Shown: positions 1 to 8,533 of the stretch, piece after piece | How the letters are laid out: each line of letters opens with the position of its first letter | How positions within the stretch are numbered: the first letter of the stretch is position 1 | Assembly: GCA_036675505.1 (NCBI GenBank) | Contig: JAKFEW010000018.1 | Location: forward strand, 1-64,000 | Length of the DNA: 64,000 nucleotides | Source: JAKFEW01 sp036675505 | GTDB lineage: Bacteria; Cyanobacteriota; Sericytochromatia; S15B-MN24; JAQBPE01 | Direction of reading: 5' to 3' | Translations under genes and position numbers: made by a program | Notes under the pieces: generated by a model | What the model was told of the DNA's origin: nothing | Databases searched by the model: none | Seen by the model: the letters and a program-made list of their open reading frames with translations, nothing else

Positions 1-1
1 G

Positions 2-466
2 CCCACGCCCGCGGGCTCGCCCGGCGCCTCGCCGGCGGCCAGCGCGTCGCCCGGCGGCACCGAGGTCGCGGCCAGCGCCGCACCCACGCCCACCCCGCGC
101 CCGGACGGTAGCGCCAGCGCTTATCCAGGTAAGGAGATCGTCAGCGAGCCCGTGAACGTGCGCTCGAGCTACTCCGCGCTGATCGTCGACGCCAAGGGCC
201 TCGGCGCGCAGCCCGCGCTGCTGCCCCAGGTGCGCGACAAGGACGCCAAGGCGATCGAGCTCGGCCACGGCGCCGTCAAGTTCCTGCGCGACGGCGCGGA
301 GCTGGATCCGGCGTCGGGCCTCAACCCGCTGCGCGTGAAGGCGCTGCGCACGCACGGCACGCTGCGGGCCGACTTCGTGCTCGCGCCCGAGGCCAGCGAG
401 CTGCTCAAGACGGCGCTGCGCGACAAGAAGATGGCGACAGGCTACGCCGTGCTGGTGGTGCTCTAG
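2..466 (+). CDS. C-terminal part of a secreted LPP20/FlgT-like protein (5' truncated by the window)
   Basis: The reading frame is open from the first bases of the window, so the gene starts upstream; the GTG at 152 is internal. The first 40 or so visible residues are a Pro/Ala/Ser/Gly-rich linker. The rest is a compact domain beginning YSALIVDAKGLG and continuing with a 'pLLPQVRDKDaKAIELG'-type strand-turn pattern. That pattern resembles the C-terminal half of LPP20-family lipoproteins and FlgT-like proteins ('tGLIIDArGLG...P.i.D.dG'). Family membership is inferred by pattern memory only. A cell-surface or periplasmic location is likely because such linkers follow lipoprotein signals, but the N-terminus is not visible. 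Confidence 0.6.
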   Translation, partial: PTPAGSPGASPAASASPGGTEVAASAAPTPTPRPDGSASAYPGKEIVSEPVNVRSSYSALIVDAKGLGAQPALLPQVRDKDAKAIELGHGAVKFLRDGAELDPASGLNPLRVKALRTHGTLRADFVLAPEASELLKTALRDKKMATGYAVLVVL

Positions 467-493
467 CGCCCCCGGCCGACCGGAAGCCGCCGC

Positions 494-2011
494 ATGCCCA
501 CGCTGACTGACGGGAACGGCCGAAAGCGGATCGCCGTCGTCCCGCTCGACGACCGCCCGGTCAGCTACGACCTGCCCGCCCGCATCGGCGCGATCGCCGG
601 CGCCACCGTGCTGCTGCCGCCGCGCGAGCTGCTCGGCAACTTGAAGCGGATCGCCGACCGGGCGGCCCTCGGCGCCTGGCTGCTCGACGTCGGCGCCGAG
701 GCCGACGCCGTCGTGGTGGCGCTCGACACGCTGGGCTACGGCGGGCTGATCCCCTCGCGGCGCTCGCCCGACGACCTGGCCGCGATCATGGACGCGCTCG
801 GGCCGCTCAGGCTGCTCAAGGAGCGCCGGCCGACCCTGCCGCTCTACGGCTTCAACGTGACCATGCGGCTCTCCGACTCCGACGTGAACGAGGAGGAAAA
901 GGAGTACTGGGACCGCTACGGCAAGCTGATCTTCCGCTGGAGCTTCCACCAGCACCGCTTCAAGGCCAAGAGCGAGCCGCAGGACCGCGAAATCGCCCAG
1001 GAGGCCCGCAAGCAGATCCCGCCCGCGATCCTGGAAGACTACCTCGCCACGCGCGAGCGCAACTTCACGCTCAACCAGACGATGGTGAAGTGGGCGGGCG
1101 CCGGCTTCTTCGACGCGCTGCTGCTCACCCAGGACGACACCTCGACTTTCGGCCTGAACGTCGAGGAGCAGCAGCAGCTCGCCCAGATGGTCAACACCAC
1201 CCAGATCGGGGAAAGCGCCCGCGGCACAGCGGCGATTGTATTGATCTACCCGGGCGCCGACGAGGTCGCGAGCGTGCTGGTGGCGCGCGCGCTCAACCGC
1301 CTGGCGGGCCGCACGCCCACCTTCGCGGCCACCTGGCACCCGCTCGACGGCAAGCGCGTCCAGGCTATGTACGAGGACCGGCCGCTCTGGCAGACCCTGC
1401 GCGGCCAGATCCGCGCGGCCGGCGCCAGGGAGGTCGCAGACCCCGCGCAGGCCGACCTCGAGATCGTGGTGAACACGCCGGCCGAGGGCCAGGGCGACCT
1501 CGCGCTCGGCATCCGCCTCGCGCTGCCCGATTCGCCCACGCGCAACCTCGAGCCCGTGCTGATGGCGCTCGACGACGCGCCGCGCCGCCCGCTGGCCTTC
1601 GCGGACGTGGCCTACGCCAACGGCGCGGACCCCAGGCTCCTGCCCGACCTCGTGAAGCGCGTCGATCCGTGGGCGCTCAAGGGCTTCGCGGCCTGGAACA
1701 CGGCCGGCAACACCTTCGGCACGCTGGTGGCGGCGGCCTCGGCGGCGCTCATGCCGGGCGCCAGCCAGCCGGCCCTGGCGCGCTTCATCACCGAGCGCCT
1801 GGCCGAAGACTGGCTCTACCAGAGCATCATCCGCGCCGAGCTCAGGCGCGAGCAGGCGGCCGGCAAGGACCTGGCGGCGCTGAAAATCCAGCTCGACGCG
1901 CGCCTCGCCGCGCTCTGGGCCGAGCACTTCCCGGCGCGCCCCGCGCGCTTCCGCACCTACTTCCCCTGGGAGCGCCTCTTCGAGGCGGGCATCGTCTTGG
2001 AGGACGCATGA
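494..2011 (+). CDS. DUF4127 family protein
   Basis: 505 residues, near the usual DUF4127 length. The N-terminus (IAVVPLDDRPVSYDLP) is the hallmark of this family: 'PLDdRPvny' followed by a hydrophobic strand and 'LLPPrELLGNLkRiaD'. Further on come ALDTLGYGGLIPSR and a central 'NVTMRLSDSD' segment, both typical. The biochemical function of DUF4127 is not established. No signal peptide is visible, so the protein is probably cytoplasmic. The ATG lies 27 bases after the previous stop, and the stop overlaps the next start (ATGA at 2008-2011), so it is translationally coupled to the following toroid-like protein. That coupling suggests a shared pathway. Confidence 0.85.
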   Translation: MPTLTDGNGRKRIAVVPLDDRPVSYDLPARIGAIAGATVLLPPRELLGNLKRIADRAALGAWLLDVGAEADAVVVALDTLGYGGLIPSRRSPDDLAAIMDALGPLRLLKERRPTLPLYGFNVTMRLSDSDVNEEEKEYWDRYGKLIFRWSFHQHRFKAKSEPQDREIAQEARKQIPPAILEDYLATRERNFTLNQTMVKWAGAGFFDALLLTQDDTSTFGLNVEEQQQLAQMVNTTQIGESARGTAAIVLIYPGADEVASVLVARALNRLAGRTPTFAATWHPLDGKRVQAMYEDRPLWQTLRGQIRAAGAREVADPAQADLEIVVNTPAEGQGDLALGIRLALPDSPTRNLEPVLMALDDAPRRPLAFADVAYANGADPRLLPDLVKRVDPWALKGFAAWNTAGNTFGTLVAAASAALMPGASQPALARFITERLAEDWLYQSIIRAELRREQAAGKDLAALKIQLDARLAALWAEHFPARPARFRTYFPWERLFEAGIVLEDA

Positions 2012-2979
2012 TCACGCCTGAAGTCGCGGCCGAGGTCGAGGCGCTGATCACGCGCCTGCGCGGGCCGGAGACGATCACGGGCCTCGCCCGCGACCCCTAC
2101 TGGCCGAAGTGGGACTCGCCCTGGTGGTGGCTGACGCTGCTCATGGAGCTGGGCGAGGTGCGCCGCATCCCGCGCGAGGCGATCGTGGCCTTCGCCACGG
2201 CCCTGCGCGGCCACTACCTGCCGCACTTCCCGGTCCACGCCCACGAGGTGCCGCCGGGCGTCGACACCTACCGCCACGTGGCCTGCCACTGCGCGCTGGG
2301 CACGGCCTACCGCGTGCTCGCGGCCTGGGGCGCGCCGGTCGACCTGCTGCTGCCGGGCGCGCGCGCCTGGTACGTGCGCTACCAGCTCGAAGACGGCGGG
2401 CTGAACTGCGACGAGGGCGCCTACACCCGCCCGGTGCGCCGCAGCTCGGTGGTCTCGACGCTGCCCGTGCTCGAGGCCCTGCTCGCGGCCCCCGGCCCGC
2501 TCTCGCCCGCCGAGGAAGCCGCGCTCGACGCCGGTGCGGCCTACCTGCTCGAGCGGCGGCTGTTCCGCTCGCTGAGCCGCGGCGGCGCAGCCATCGACCC
2601 GGCCTGGCTTTTGCCGATCTTCCCGCGCTTCTACGAGTACGACGTGCTGCGCGGCGCGCGGCTGGTCGTGCGCTGGGCGCTGCGGCGCGGCAAGCCGCTG
2701 CCGGAAGCGGCGATCGCCGAGGCGCTCGATGCCCTCACAGGTTGGGCCACCGCCGGCTGCCGCCCGCGGCGCTGGCACCCCACGGCGGGCTCGCTGGTGC
2801 ACCAGGATGGGCTCGGCTGGGCCTACGTGCGGCCCGCGAGCACGTTCCCCTTGCTCGAAGCGGTCAGCGACCCGGACCGCCCGAACCCCTGGCTGCAGCG
2901 CGAGTGGGAGGGCTTGCGGGCGGACCTCGCCGCCTTGCGGGCGCAGGGGTTGCTCGAAGCCCGACCGTTGACTGTTTAA
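2008..2979 (+). CDS. Terpenoid-cyclase/prenyltransferase-toroid-like protein of unknown function
   Basis: 323 residues starting at an ATG inside the ATGA overlap with the DUF4127 gene. The sequence is a series of helical hairpins with conserved aromatic/Gly turns ('YQLEDGGLNCDEGAYTRP', 'TGWATAGCRPRRWHPTAG', 'HQDGLGWAYVRPASTFPLLEAV'). This is the alpha-alpha toroid style seen in prenyltransferase/squalene-cyclase-like proteins. The cyclase DxDD acid motif is not seen, so enzymatic cyclase activity is not supported. No signal or membrane segment is present. The tight coupling to the DUF4127 protein is the best functional clue. Fold assignment is an inference from repeat style. Confidence 0.65.
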   Translation: MITPEVAAEVEALITRLRGPETITGLARDPYWPKWDSPWWWLTLLMELGEVRRIPREAIVAFATALRGHYLPHFPVHAHEVPPGVDTYRHVACHCALGTAYRVLAAWGAPVDLLLPGARAWYVRYQLEDGGLNCDEGAYTRPVRRSSVVSTLPVLEALLAAPGPLSPAEEAALDAGAAYLLERRLFRSLSRGGAAIDPAWLLPIFPRFYEYDVLRGARLVVRWALRRGKPLPEAAIAEALDALTGWATAGCRPRRWHPTAGSLVHQDGLGWAYVRPASTFPLLEAVSDPDRPNPWLQREWEGLRADLAALRAQGLLEARPLTV

Positions 2980-2997
2980 TATAACTTCATCTATCCT
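2968..2997 (+). promoter_or_regulatory. Candidate sigma70-type promoter for the 3023 lipoprotein gene
   Basis: TTGACT at 2968-2973 and TATCCT at 2992-2997 are separated by 18 bases. The region is strikingly AT-rich in a GC-rich context, sits at the end of the previous gene, and is followed by an AGGAGG-like ribosome site just before the ATG at 3023. Confidence 0.45.
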
Positions 2998-3022
2998 GGC
3001 GTCCCGACCAGGAGGATCCGCC

Positions 3023-3862
3023 ATGCATCTACCCGTCCCGCTTCGCCCCGTCATGCTGCTCGCCTTCGTCGCCGCCGGCTGCCAGGCGACCGCCAGCGGC
3101 CAGGTGAGCGTGAACCCCTCGCCTGGCCCCACGCCGAGCGTCACCGTCAGCGTCGGCCCGACCGGCGGCCTCGGCGCCCGCGTGGCCGGCGAGACCAAGA
3201 CGCTCTTCGGCGCGAGCGTGAGCACCTACACGATCCCCGGCGCAGGCTTGCCGATCGCCGAGGTCGGCTTCGAGCTGCCGCTCGCGGCGGTCGAGGCCGC
3301 GCCCACCAGCGGCGACGTGCACGAGGCCGTCCGGCTGCGCTTCCCCGCGGACGCGGCGAAGTGGACCTTCATCGACCACCTCGACCTCGAATTCAACTCG
3401 GGCGGCCACCCGCCGCCGGGCGTCTACACGGTCCCGCACTTCGACATGCACTTCTACGGCATCGACGAGGCCACCCAGCTCGCGATCGACTGCACCGACA
3501 AGACGATGCCGGCCGCGAACCGCCTGCCGCCCGGCTACATGATCATCCCGCCCGCCGCGCCCATGTGCGAGGCGAAGATGGGCTACCACGCGCCGGACCT
3601 CGCCGCGCCGGAGCTTGCGCCAAGCCCTGGGCCCTTCACGCGCACGATGGTGCTCGGCTACTACGGCGGCAAGCTGAACTTCATCGAGCCGATGGCCACG
3701 CGCGCGTTCCTGCTGCAGAAGCAGGACTTCACGCTCGCGATCGGCCGCCCGGCCGAGCTCGGCCGCGCGACCTGGTACCCGAGCACGGCGAAGGGCACCT
3801 TCGACGCCGCGAAGAACGCCTGGGTGATCGCGCTTTCTGGCTTCGCCGAGATCACCCGGTAG
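3023..3862 (+). CDS. Secreted lipoprotein with DUF5602/TTHB210-like domain
   Basis: 279 residues with a lipoprotein signal peptide: hydrophobic core LLAFVAAG then Cys20 (FVAAGC lipobox). A short Pro/Ser/Val linker follows. The mature domain contains 'TFIDHLDLEFNSGGHPPPGVYTVPHFDMHFYGID', in which His residues cluster (HPPPG, HFDMHFY); this pattern is reminiscent of the TTHB210-like (DUF5602) fold. A metal or small-molecule role is possible from the histidines but unproven. The start is supported by a GAGGA ribosome site about 7 bases upstream and by the TTGACT/TATCCT promoter before it. It stands alone and converges with the minus-strand gene at 3875. Confidence 0.7.
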   Translation: MHLPVPLRPVMLLAFVAAGCQATASGQVSVNPSPGPTPSVTVSVGPTGGLGARVAGETKTLFGASVSTYTIPGAGLPIAEVGFELPLAAVEAAPTSGDVHEAVRLRFPADAAKWTFIDHLDLEFNSGGHPPPGVYTVPHFDMHFYGIDEATQLAIDCTDKTMPAANRLPPGYMIIPPAAPMCEAKMGYHAPDLAAPELAPSPGPFTRTMVLGYYGGKLNFIEPMATRAFLLQKQDFTLAIGRPAELGRATWYPSTAKGTFDAAKNAWVIALSGFAEITR

Positions 3863-3874
3863 CGGCCGCGGAGC

Positions 3875-4198
3875 TCAGTACGGGTTGGGGGTCGGCGTGA
3901 TGCGCACGCCGGTCCCCGCCGCGAGGTTGCGGATCAGCGCCTCGGGCCAGGCCGGCTCGCCCTTCTTGGCCACGATGTCGTAGGTCGCGATCACGATCCC
4001 GCCGTTCTCCTCGAGCGTGCGGTCCTGCCGGAACTTGAGCGCCGGCGCGTCCTGCATGATCGCGAGCTCGCGCAGGAAGTCCGCGTCCTCGCAGGCCACC
4101 ACCGTGACCTCGGTCTCGGTGGTGCGGATGCAGCCGATCGAGACCGGCACGTAGTCGTTTTCAGGCTCCACCCGCCAGAGGTACCAGAAGGCTTCCAT
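3875..4198 (-). CDS. Hypothetical protein, 107 aa
   Basis: Not recognised. A small soluble protein opening MEAFWYLWRVEPENDYVPVSIGCI, with alternating strands and a central acidic helix and no signal or membrane segment. It begins 18 bases after the stop of the large 4216-7389 gene on the same strand, so it is probably its co-transcribed partner. If the large protein is toxin-like, this small downstream protein is in the position expected of an immunity or chaperone protein, but nothing in its sequence proves that. Confidence 0.65.
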   Translation of the reverse strand: MEAFWYLWRVEPENDYVPVSIGCIRTTETEVTVVACEDADFLRELAIMQDAPALKFRQDRTLEENGGIVIATYDIVAKKGEPAWPEALIRNLAAGTGVRITPTPNPY

Positions 4199-4215
4199 TC
4201 AGGACCCGGACCTTT

Positions 4216-7200
4216 CTACCACCTGAGCTTGTCGAACGCGCCCGAGCTCGCGAGCACGTCCGCCAGCGAGAACTTGTGCGGCGCCTTGATCCACTGGCCA
4301 TTGGTCTGGTCGAAGGCCCAGATGCCGAAGTGCTGGGTCTTCGGGTCGTACCACGACAGCTTCACGGGCGCGCCGTCAGGCAGGTGGCCGAAGTCGAGGT
4401 GGTCGAAGAGCTGCGGGTTGGCCTCGAGCAGCGCCTCGACCTTGAACATCTTGCGCGCACCGGCCGCGTCGCGGATCTGCACGTGGCCGTCGACGAAGCG
4501 CTCGAGCTTGCCGGCCATGTTCGTGCCGGGCACCCGCACGGGCTCGGCCAGCTTGGCCCAGTCCGCCACCCGCGCCACGCCTGCCGGCTTGACCGGCATG
4601 AAGCGCGGGTCGGCGGCGATGCGGCGGCCGAAGTCCGTGCCGGCGGACCAGGCGTCCTGCTCGATCAGGTTGTTGCGGTAGCCCTGGTAGTGGTCCTTGC
4701 CGGCCGAGCTGATCTGGTCCCAGGAGTCCTTGAACTGGCTCGCGAAGAAGTGGTCGGCGCTGGCCGGGTCGAGCACGCCGGCCTTGAACCGCTCGATCGC
4801 GTGCCACTGCCGGCCGTGGGCGGCCTCGTGGATCGCCGTGTCGAGCAGGTCGGCCGGGTTGCCGTTCAACAGATCGCGGCGGATCTCGATCGCGCCGGGC
4901 GGCCGATCGAAGGTGCCGGGACCGCGCCTGGCCGGGTTGAACTGGCCGCTGCGCCCATCGGGGAACGCGTCCACGATCTTGAACTCCGGCGCCGGGAAGC
5001 CGTTCTGGCGCGCGAACTCGTCGACGGCCTGCTTGAGCAGCTCGACCTTGCCCGCCTCGTCGAGGCCGGACCAGTTGCGCACGCCGTCGATGAACCTCTG
5101 GTTGGTCTTGAGCGTGTCGAAGACGGCGGCGTTGGCCTTCATGTGGCCGTCGTACCAGCGCTGGACGTTGTACATGTCCTGGCGCGAGCTGATCTTGAAG
5201 CCCGAGCCCTCGCCCACGCTGATGCCGATCTCGTCGTAAGGGATCACGCGCACGTCGGGGGTGATTTTCCTCATGGGGAGGTCCGTGAAGGGCCGCGCGT
5301 TGCGCATCACGTCATCGAGCGGCACGGTCCTGGCTGTGTAGATCCACTTGCCGTCCGGGCCCTGGGTGATCGTCTTGAAAGCCTGGGTCGCCACGTCGAA
5401 ATCGCCGAGGGCGAGCTTGTAGCCGCTCCGCGAGGTGCCCCAGGGGTAGCCGTTGAGCATGAGCGGGTTGTGCTGGAAGACCTCGGCCGGCGTGAGCTCC
5501 TTGGCGACGCGGATCGGGTTCGGGCCGTCGATCTCGCTGTAGACCACCAGCTTGCCGTCGGAGCTGACGCCCTTGATCCTGCCGTCGAGCGCGCCGCGCG
5601 CGCCGCCCGCCTTGGTCGGCATCACGACGTCGCCGTCCAGGCGCAGGCCATGCCAGCCCGCCGTGCGCGGCTGCAGCGCGACGCCGCTCACGTGGGTGTC
5701 GGGGATCTCGACGTGCGGGCGCTGCCAGGCCTTCCGCGCCTCGAGCGCTTCGGCGAGCGCGGCGTTGTTCGGGTTCTCGATCAGGCGCTGCAGGCGGTCG
5801 TGCGGCAGGCGGTAGCCCTGGCCCGCGCCGTCGTAGACGTAGACGAACCGGTCGTCGACGAACGGGATCCGGGCGTCGGTGAGGCGGGTGACGCTGCCGT
5901 CGCCGCGCGGGATCTCGAGCGTCTTGAACTGCGCGTCGTGCACCGCCGTCAGCGCCTTGGGATCGGGCGTGCGCAGCGCATCGATCAGCTTGACGTTCTC
6001 GGGGTGGTAAAGCAGCCGGTCCACGCTCGTCTCGGAGACGTACTGCATGCCCTCCGGCGTCTTGAAGCGCACGTGGCCGTCGACGGACTCCAGCGTGACG
6101 TTCTTGTAGGTCTTGTAAGTGCCGTCCACCTGCGGCAGCGCGAGCTGTTCGAAGGTGCGGCCCTTGGCGTTCTCGAGATACTTCGGCGCGACGTATTGCG
6201 GCCGGGCGGCCGGCCCGAGCAGGTCGTCGGCGTGGGTGAGCGCGCCGGCCGGCGCGTGGGCCGGCGCGGCCACCGCCTTCTCCACCTTGCCGAGCTTGGC
6301 GGCGAGCTGCTCGGCGGCGGGCAGCTTGGCGAGCCGGCCGGCCAATTTGCCCGCGCCCGAGGCGCCGAGCTCGATCAGCTTGGCGTCGACCGTCACGACG
6401 CGGCCGAGCTGGGTGATCGCCTTGGCGCCGACCGCGCCCACGCGGCCGTACTTGCCGGCCCAGGCCGCCGCGCGCGCGGCGCCCGCGCCGCCGAGGAACA
6501 GCGAGCCCACGTCGCCCGTGACCCGGCCGAGCGCGCCCGCGTAGTTGCCGGCCTTGATGTCCTCGATCGCGCCCGCGAACATGGCCTTGCCGACCTCGAG
6601 CGTGCCACTCGCCGAGTCCTGCAAGCTTTCGAGCGGGCTCTTGCCGTGCACCGCCACGTCGTAGAGCATCTTGGGGCCGGGGATCAGGCCCGAGATGGTC
6701 CAGAGCATGCCGCCCAGGCCCTTGATCGTGTCGACCGGGTGGGTGACGGCGGTGACCAGGCCGTCGACGATGCCGACGACGGAGGCCGCGAGGCCGGTGG
6801 TGAAGCGCACCGCCTGGCCGAGGACCGGGATCTGGCCGAGGCTCGCGTCGATCGCGCTCTTGAGGCCGCCGAGCGCCTTGCCGATCGGCTCTTTGATGAA
6901 GTCGATGCCCTTGCCGAGCCAGCCGAGCGGCGCCGTGACGAACCGCGCGCCCTTCTCGAGCAGCGCGCCGCCCTGGTCGAGCAGGCCGCCGATGAAGCCG
7001 AAGAGGCCCTTGTTGCGCTTCTCGGGCGGCTTCGCAGCGGCCGGCGGCGGCGGTGGCGGTGCCGGCGAGGCCGCCACGGCCTGGCGGCCGACCTCGTCGA
7101 AGGCCCGGCGGGCGTCGAGGAAGGCGGCCTTGAGCCTGGGGTCCGAGGTCGCGGCCGCGGCCTGCTCGGCGAGCCGCTGGCCCTCGACGATCGCCTGGGC

Positions 7201-7389
7201 CAGGCCTGCGCCGTCGCCCTTCTGGAGGGCCTTCACGGCGTTGTCGCGCAAGCCCAGCAGCCGGGCCGAGGCCTCGCGCGGGTCGACACGCGGCTCGCCA
7301 GCCTGCGCGGCCTGGCTGAGCGCGGGCGCCGGGGCCGGGGCCGCCGGGGCGGGCGGCAGGACGGGGCTGGTGTGGCGGATCTGGACCAT
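4216..7389 (-). CDS. Large multidomain protein with HEAAH putative zinc-metallopeptidase site, toxin-like architecture
   Basis: 1057 residues. Residues 1-130 are Pro/Ala-rich and helical. About 130-330 is a Gly/hydrophobic segment (GGLLDQGG, GLAASVVGIVDGLVTAVTHPVDTIKGLGG, GAGAARAAAWAGKYG), the kind found in polymorphic-toxin 'pretoxin' regions and phage-like membrane-active proteins. About 420-720 holds several repeated beta-rich modules of the type 'DGHVRFKTPEG...VDRLLYHPENVKLIDALR'. HEAAHGRQWHAI at about 854-865 fits an HExxH-type gluzincin/metzincin helix in which HEAAH supplies the two metal histidines and the catalytic Glu. The C-terminus returns to the beta-module style. No Sec signal is visible. 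GCGAGG 9 bases before the ATG supports the start. Secretion route and target are unknown. Confidence 0.7.
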   Translation of the reverse strand: MVQIRHTSPVLPPAPAAPAPAPALSQAAQAGEPRVDPREASARLLGLRDNAVKALQKGDGAGLAQAIVEGQRLAEQAAAATSDPRLKAAFLDARRAFDEVGRQAVAASPAPPPPPPAAAKPPEKRNKGLFGFIGGLLDQGGALLEKGARFVTAPLGWLGKGIDFIKEPIGKALGGLKSAIDASLGQIPVLGQAVRFTTGLAASVVGIVDGLVTAVTHPVDTIKGLGGMLWTISGLIPGPKMLYDVAVHGKSPLESLQDSASGTLEVGKAMFAGAIEDIKAGNYAGALGRVTGDVGSLFLGGAGAARAAAWAGKYGRVGAVGAKAITQLGRVVTVDAKLIELGASGAGKLAGRLAKLPAAEQLAAKLGKVEKAVAAPAHAPAGALTHADDLLGPAARPQYVAPKYLENAKGRTFEQLALPQVDGTYKTYKNVTLESVDGHVRFKTPEGMQYVSETSVDRLLYHPENVKLIDALRTPDPKALTAVHDAQFKTLEIPRGDGSVTRLTDARIPFVDDRFVYVYDGAGQGYRLPHDRLQRLIENPNNAALAEALEARKAWQRPHVEIPDTHVSGVALQPRTAGWHGLRLDGDVVMPTKAGGARGALDGRIKGVSSDGKLVVYSEIDGPNPIRVAKELTPAEVFQHNPLMLNGYPWGTSRSGYKLALGDFDVATQAFKTITQGPDGKWIYTARTVPLDDVMRNARPFTDLPMRKITPDVRVIPYDEIGISVGEGSGFKISSRQDMYNVQRWYDGHMKANAAVFDTLKTNQRFIDGVRNWSGLDEAGKVELLKQAVDEFARQNGFPAPEFKIVDAFPDGRSGQFNPARRGPGTFDRPPGAIEIRRDLLNGNPADLLDTAIHEAAHGRQWHAIERFKAGVLDPASADHFFASQFKDSWDQISSAGKDHYQGYRNNLIEQDAWSAGTDFGRRIAADPRFMPVKPAGVARVADWAKLAEPVRVPGTNMAGKLERFVDGHVQIRDAAGARKMFKVEALLEANPQLFDHLDFGHLPDGAPVKLSWYDPKTQHFGIWAFDQTNGQWIKAPHKFSLADVLASSGAFDKLRW

Positions 7390-7491
7390 CGGAAACCTCG
7401 CCGGGCGCGCTGCGCGCCCGCTGATGCACGTCTAAGTCTTATGCACCGGGAACACGCCGTCTGACCGAATCCAACGCGGATTTCGCGAGGA

Positions 7492-7509
7492 TTTAATCGT
7501 CTTTAACAA
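7492..7509. promoter_or_regulatory. YTTAA direct repeat (10-base period) between two minus-strand genes
   Basis: TTTAATCG (7492-7499) and TTTAACAA (7502-7509) lie in the 120-base AT-richer gap, about 100 bases upstream of the 7389 start. Related to the 11-base-period repeats elsewhere in the window, but the spacing here is 10. Confidence 0.35.
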
Positions 7510-7510
7510 T

Positions 7511-7930
7511 TCAGCCTTCGGCGGGCTCGGCCGGCATCGCGGCTGGCGCCTCGGCCGCCTCCACCGCCGCGATCAGCCGCTCGACCACGCCGGCCGGCTC
7601 GGCCTTGTCGTAACGCGCGAGCGGGTCGCCCAGCTGGCCGGCCTTCGGCGCGGGCCTGCGCGCGGGCTTGGGCTGGCCCGCGGCGAGCTTGAGCGTGCCG
7701 GTGCCGGCCTGCCGCTTGAGGCCCTGCGAGCCCGCGAGCTTGGCGGTGCCCGGCCGCGCCTGGCGCTTCGCCCGCCGCTCGGCGGCCTCGGCGGCGAGCT
7801 CGCCGAGGCGCGTGTCGGCGCGCGCGAGGGCGACGTCGAGGGCGTGGATCGCGCCCGCGAGCGCGTCCTGCTCGGCCTCGCTCATGAGGGCCTGGACGTC
7901 GGCGTCGGGGGGAACCGGGGCGAGGGACAT
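7511..7930 (-). CDS. Hypothetical Ala/Lys-rich protein, 139 aa
   Basis: Not recognised. Residues 10-60 form an acidic-then-basic helix (SEAEQDALAGAIHALDVALA). A basic segment follows with three loosely repeated 'G(T/S)xKLAxxQxxK' units (AKLAGSQGLKRQAG, LKLAAGQPKPARR), and the tail is Ala/Glu-rich. No signal or membrane segment. GGAGG 7 bases before the ATG supports the start. It lies upstream of the HEAAH protein on the same strand with a 120-base gap, so the two may be expressed separately. Confidence 0.6.
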   Translation of the reverse strand: MSLAPVPPDADVQALMSEAEQDALAGAIHALDVALARADTRLGELAAEAAERRAKRQARPGTAKLAGSQGLKRQAGTGTLKLAAGQPKPARRPAPKAGQLGDPLARYDKAEPAGVVERLIAAVEAAEAPAAMPAEPAEG

Positions 7931-7978
7931 GGGGACCTCCGAAGGCTGGCGGTCTTATTCCCACCCAGCGCGCCCCGC

Positions 7979-8015
7979 ACTTGTAAATTGACGCTTTACT
8001 TGTAAATTGACAAGT
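7979..8015 (+). promoter_or_regulatory. Duplicated operator and promoter region of the HTH/GNAT pair
   Basis: ACTTGTAAATTGAC occurs exactly at 7979-7992 and again at 7998-8011 (19-base period). The second copy extends into ACTTGT-AAATTG-ACAAGT (7998-8015), a near-palindrome with perfect 6-base arms. TTGTAA (7981) and TAAATT (8003) could form a promoter with a 16-base spacer. Position 15 bases before the HTH gene suggests autoregulation by that protein. Confidence 0.55.
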
Positions 8016-8029
8016 GCTACCCTGGCAGG

Positions 8030-8533
8030 ATGACCAACCCCGCCCTGCTCGACGCCCCGCACGTCGTCGCCCTGATCGAGGCCCGCGTCGACGCGCTGCG
8101 GGGCATCGCCGCGGAGCTGCCCGACCACCTCGCGCTGATCCACGCCGCGGCCGCCGACCAGCCGGTGGACCGCGAGGCCGTGCTGCGCGCCACCGGGCTG
8201 ATCCTCGACAACCTCTACCGCGGCGTCCTGAGCCCGCGCGCGACCGTGCCGCGCGACTTCTGGGCCTCACCGATCGGCCTCGCGATCGCCCGCGCCCACA
8301 CCCACGTCGTGCCCGACGAGGCGGTCATGAGCCAGGCCGAGGCGGCCGAGGAGCTCGGCGTCTCGCGCGAGTACGTCTCGCAGCTCGTGGAGGCCGGCCG
8401 GGCCCGCACGATCGTGCGCGAGGCCGCGGCGCCCCGCTCACCGCGGCGGCCGCGCGAGATGCTGTACCGCGACGGCCTCGACGAGCTGAGAGCGCGGCGT
8501 AAGCGGGAAACCAGCGCGGAGCTCGCCCGATGA
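8030..8533 (+). CDS. Excisionase/MerR-type helix-turn-helix protein, probable autoregulator
   Basis: 167 residues. The N-terminal ~90 are helical and of unknown family. Residues about 101-127 (SQAEAAEELGVSREYVSQLVEAG) form an excisionase-like HTH. A basic wing follows ('PRSPRRPREMLYRDGLDELRARR'), the usual layout of small DNA-binding antitoxin or excisionase-type regulators in which the HTH reads 'AA..LgVSr.yV..Lie.G'. It overlaps the following GNAT gene by ATGA (8530-8533). The duplicated palindrome directly upstream is the probable binding site. An HTH antitoxin/GNAT toxin pair is one reading; a plain regulator/acetyltransferase operon is the other. Confidence 0.7.
   Translation: MTNPALLDAPHVVALIEARVDALRGIAAELPDHLALIHAAAADQPVDREAVLRATGLILDNLYRGVLSPRATVPRDFWASPIGLAIARAHTHVVPDEAVMSQAEAAEELGVSREYVSQLVEAGRARTIVREAAAPRSPRRPREMLYRDGLDELRARRKRETSAELAR

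Noticed and set aside
4276..7464. Roughly 1060-codon + strand frame opposite the HEAAH protein
   Set aside because: Low-complexity Arg/Val/Leu/Asp composition typical of a shadow; the minus-strand gene has motifs and a ribosome site.
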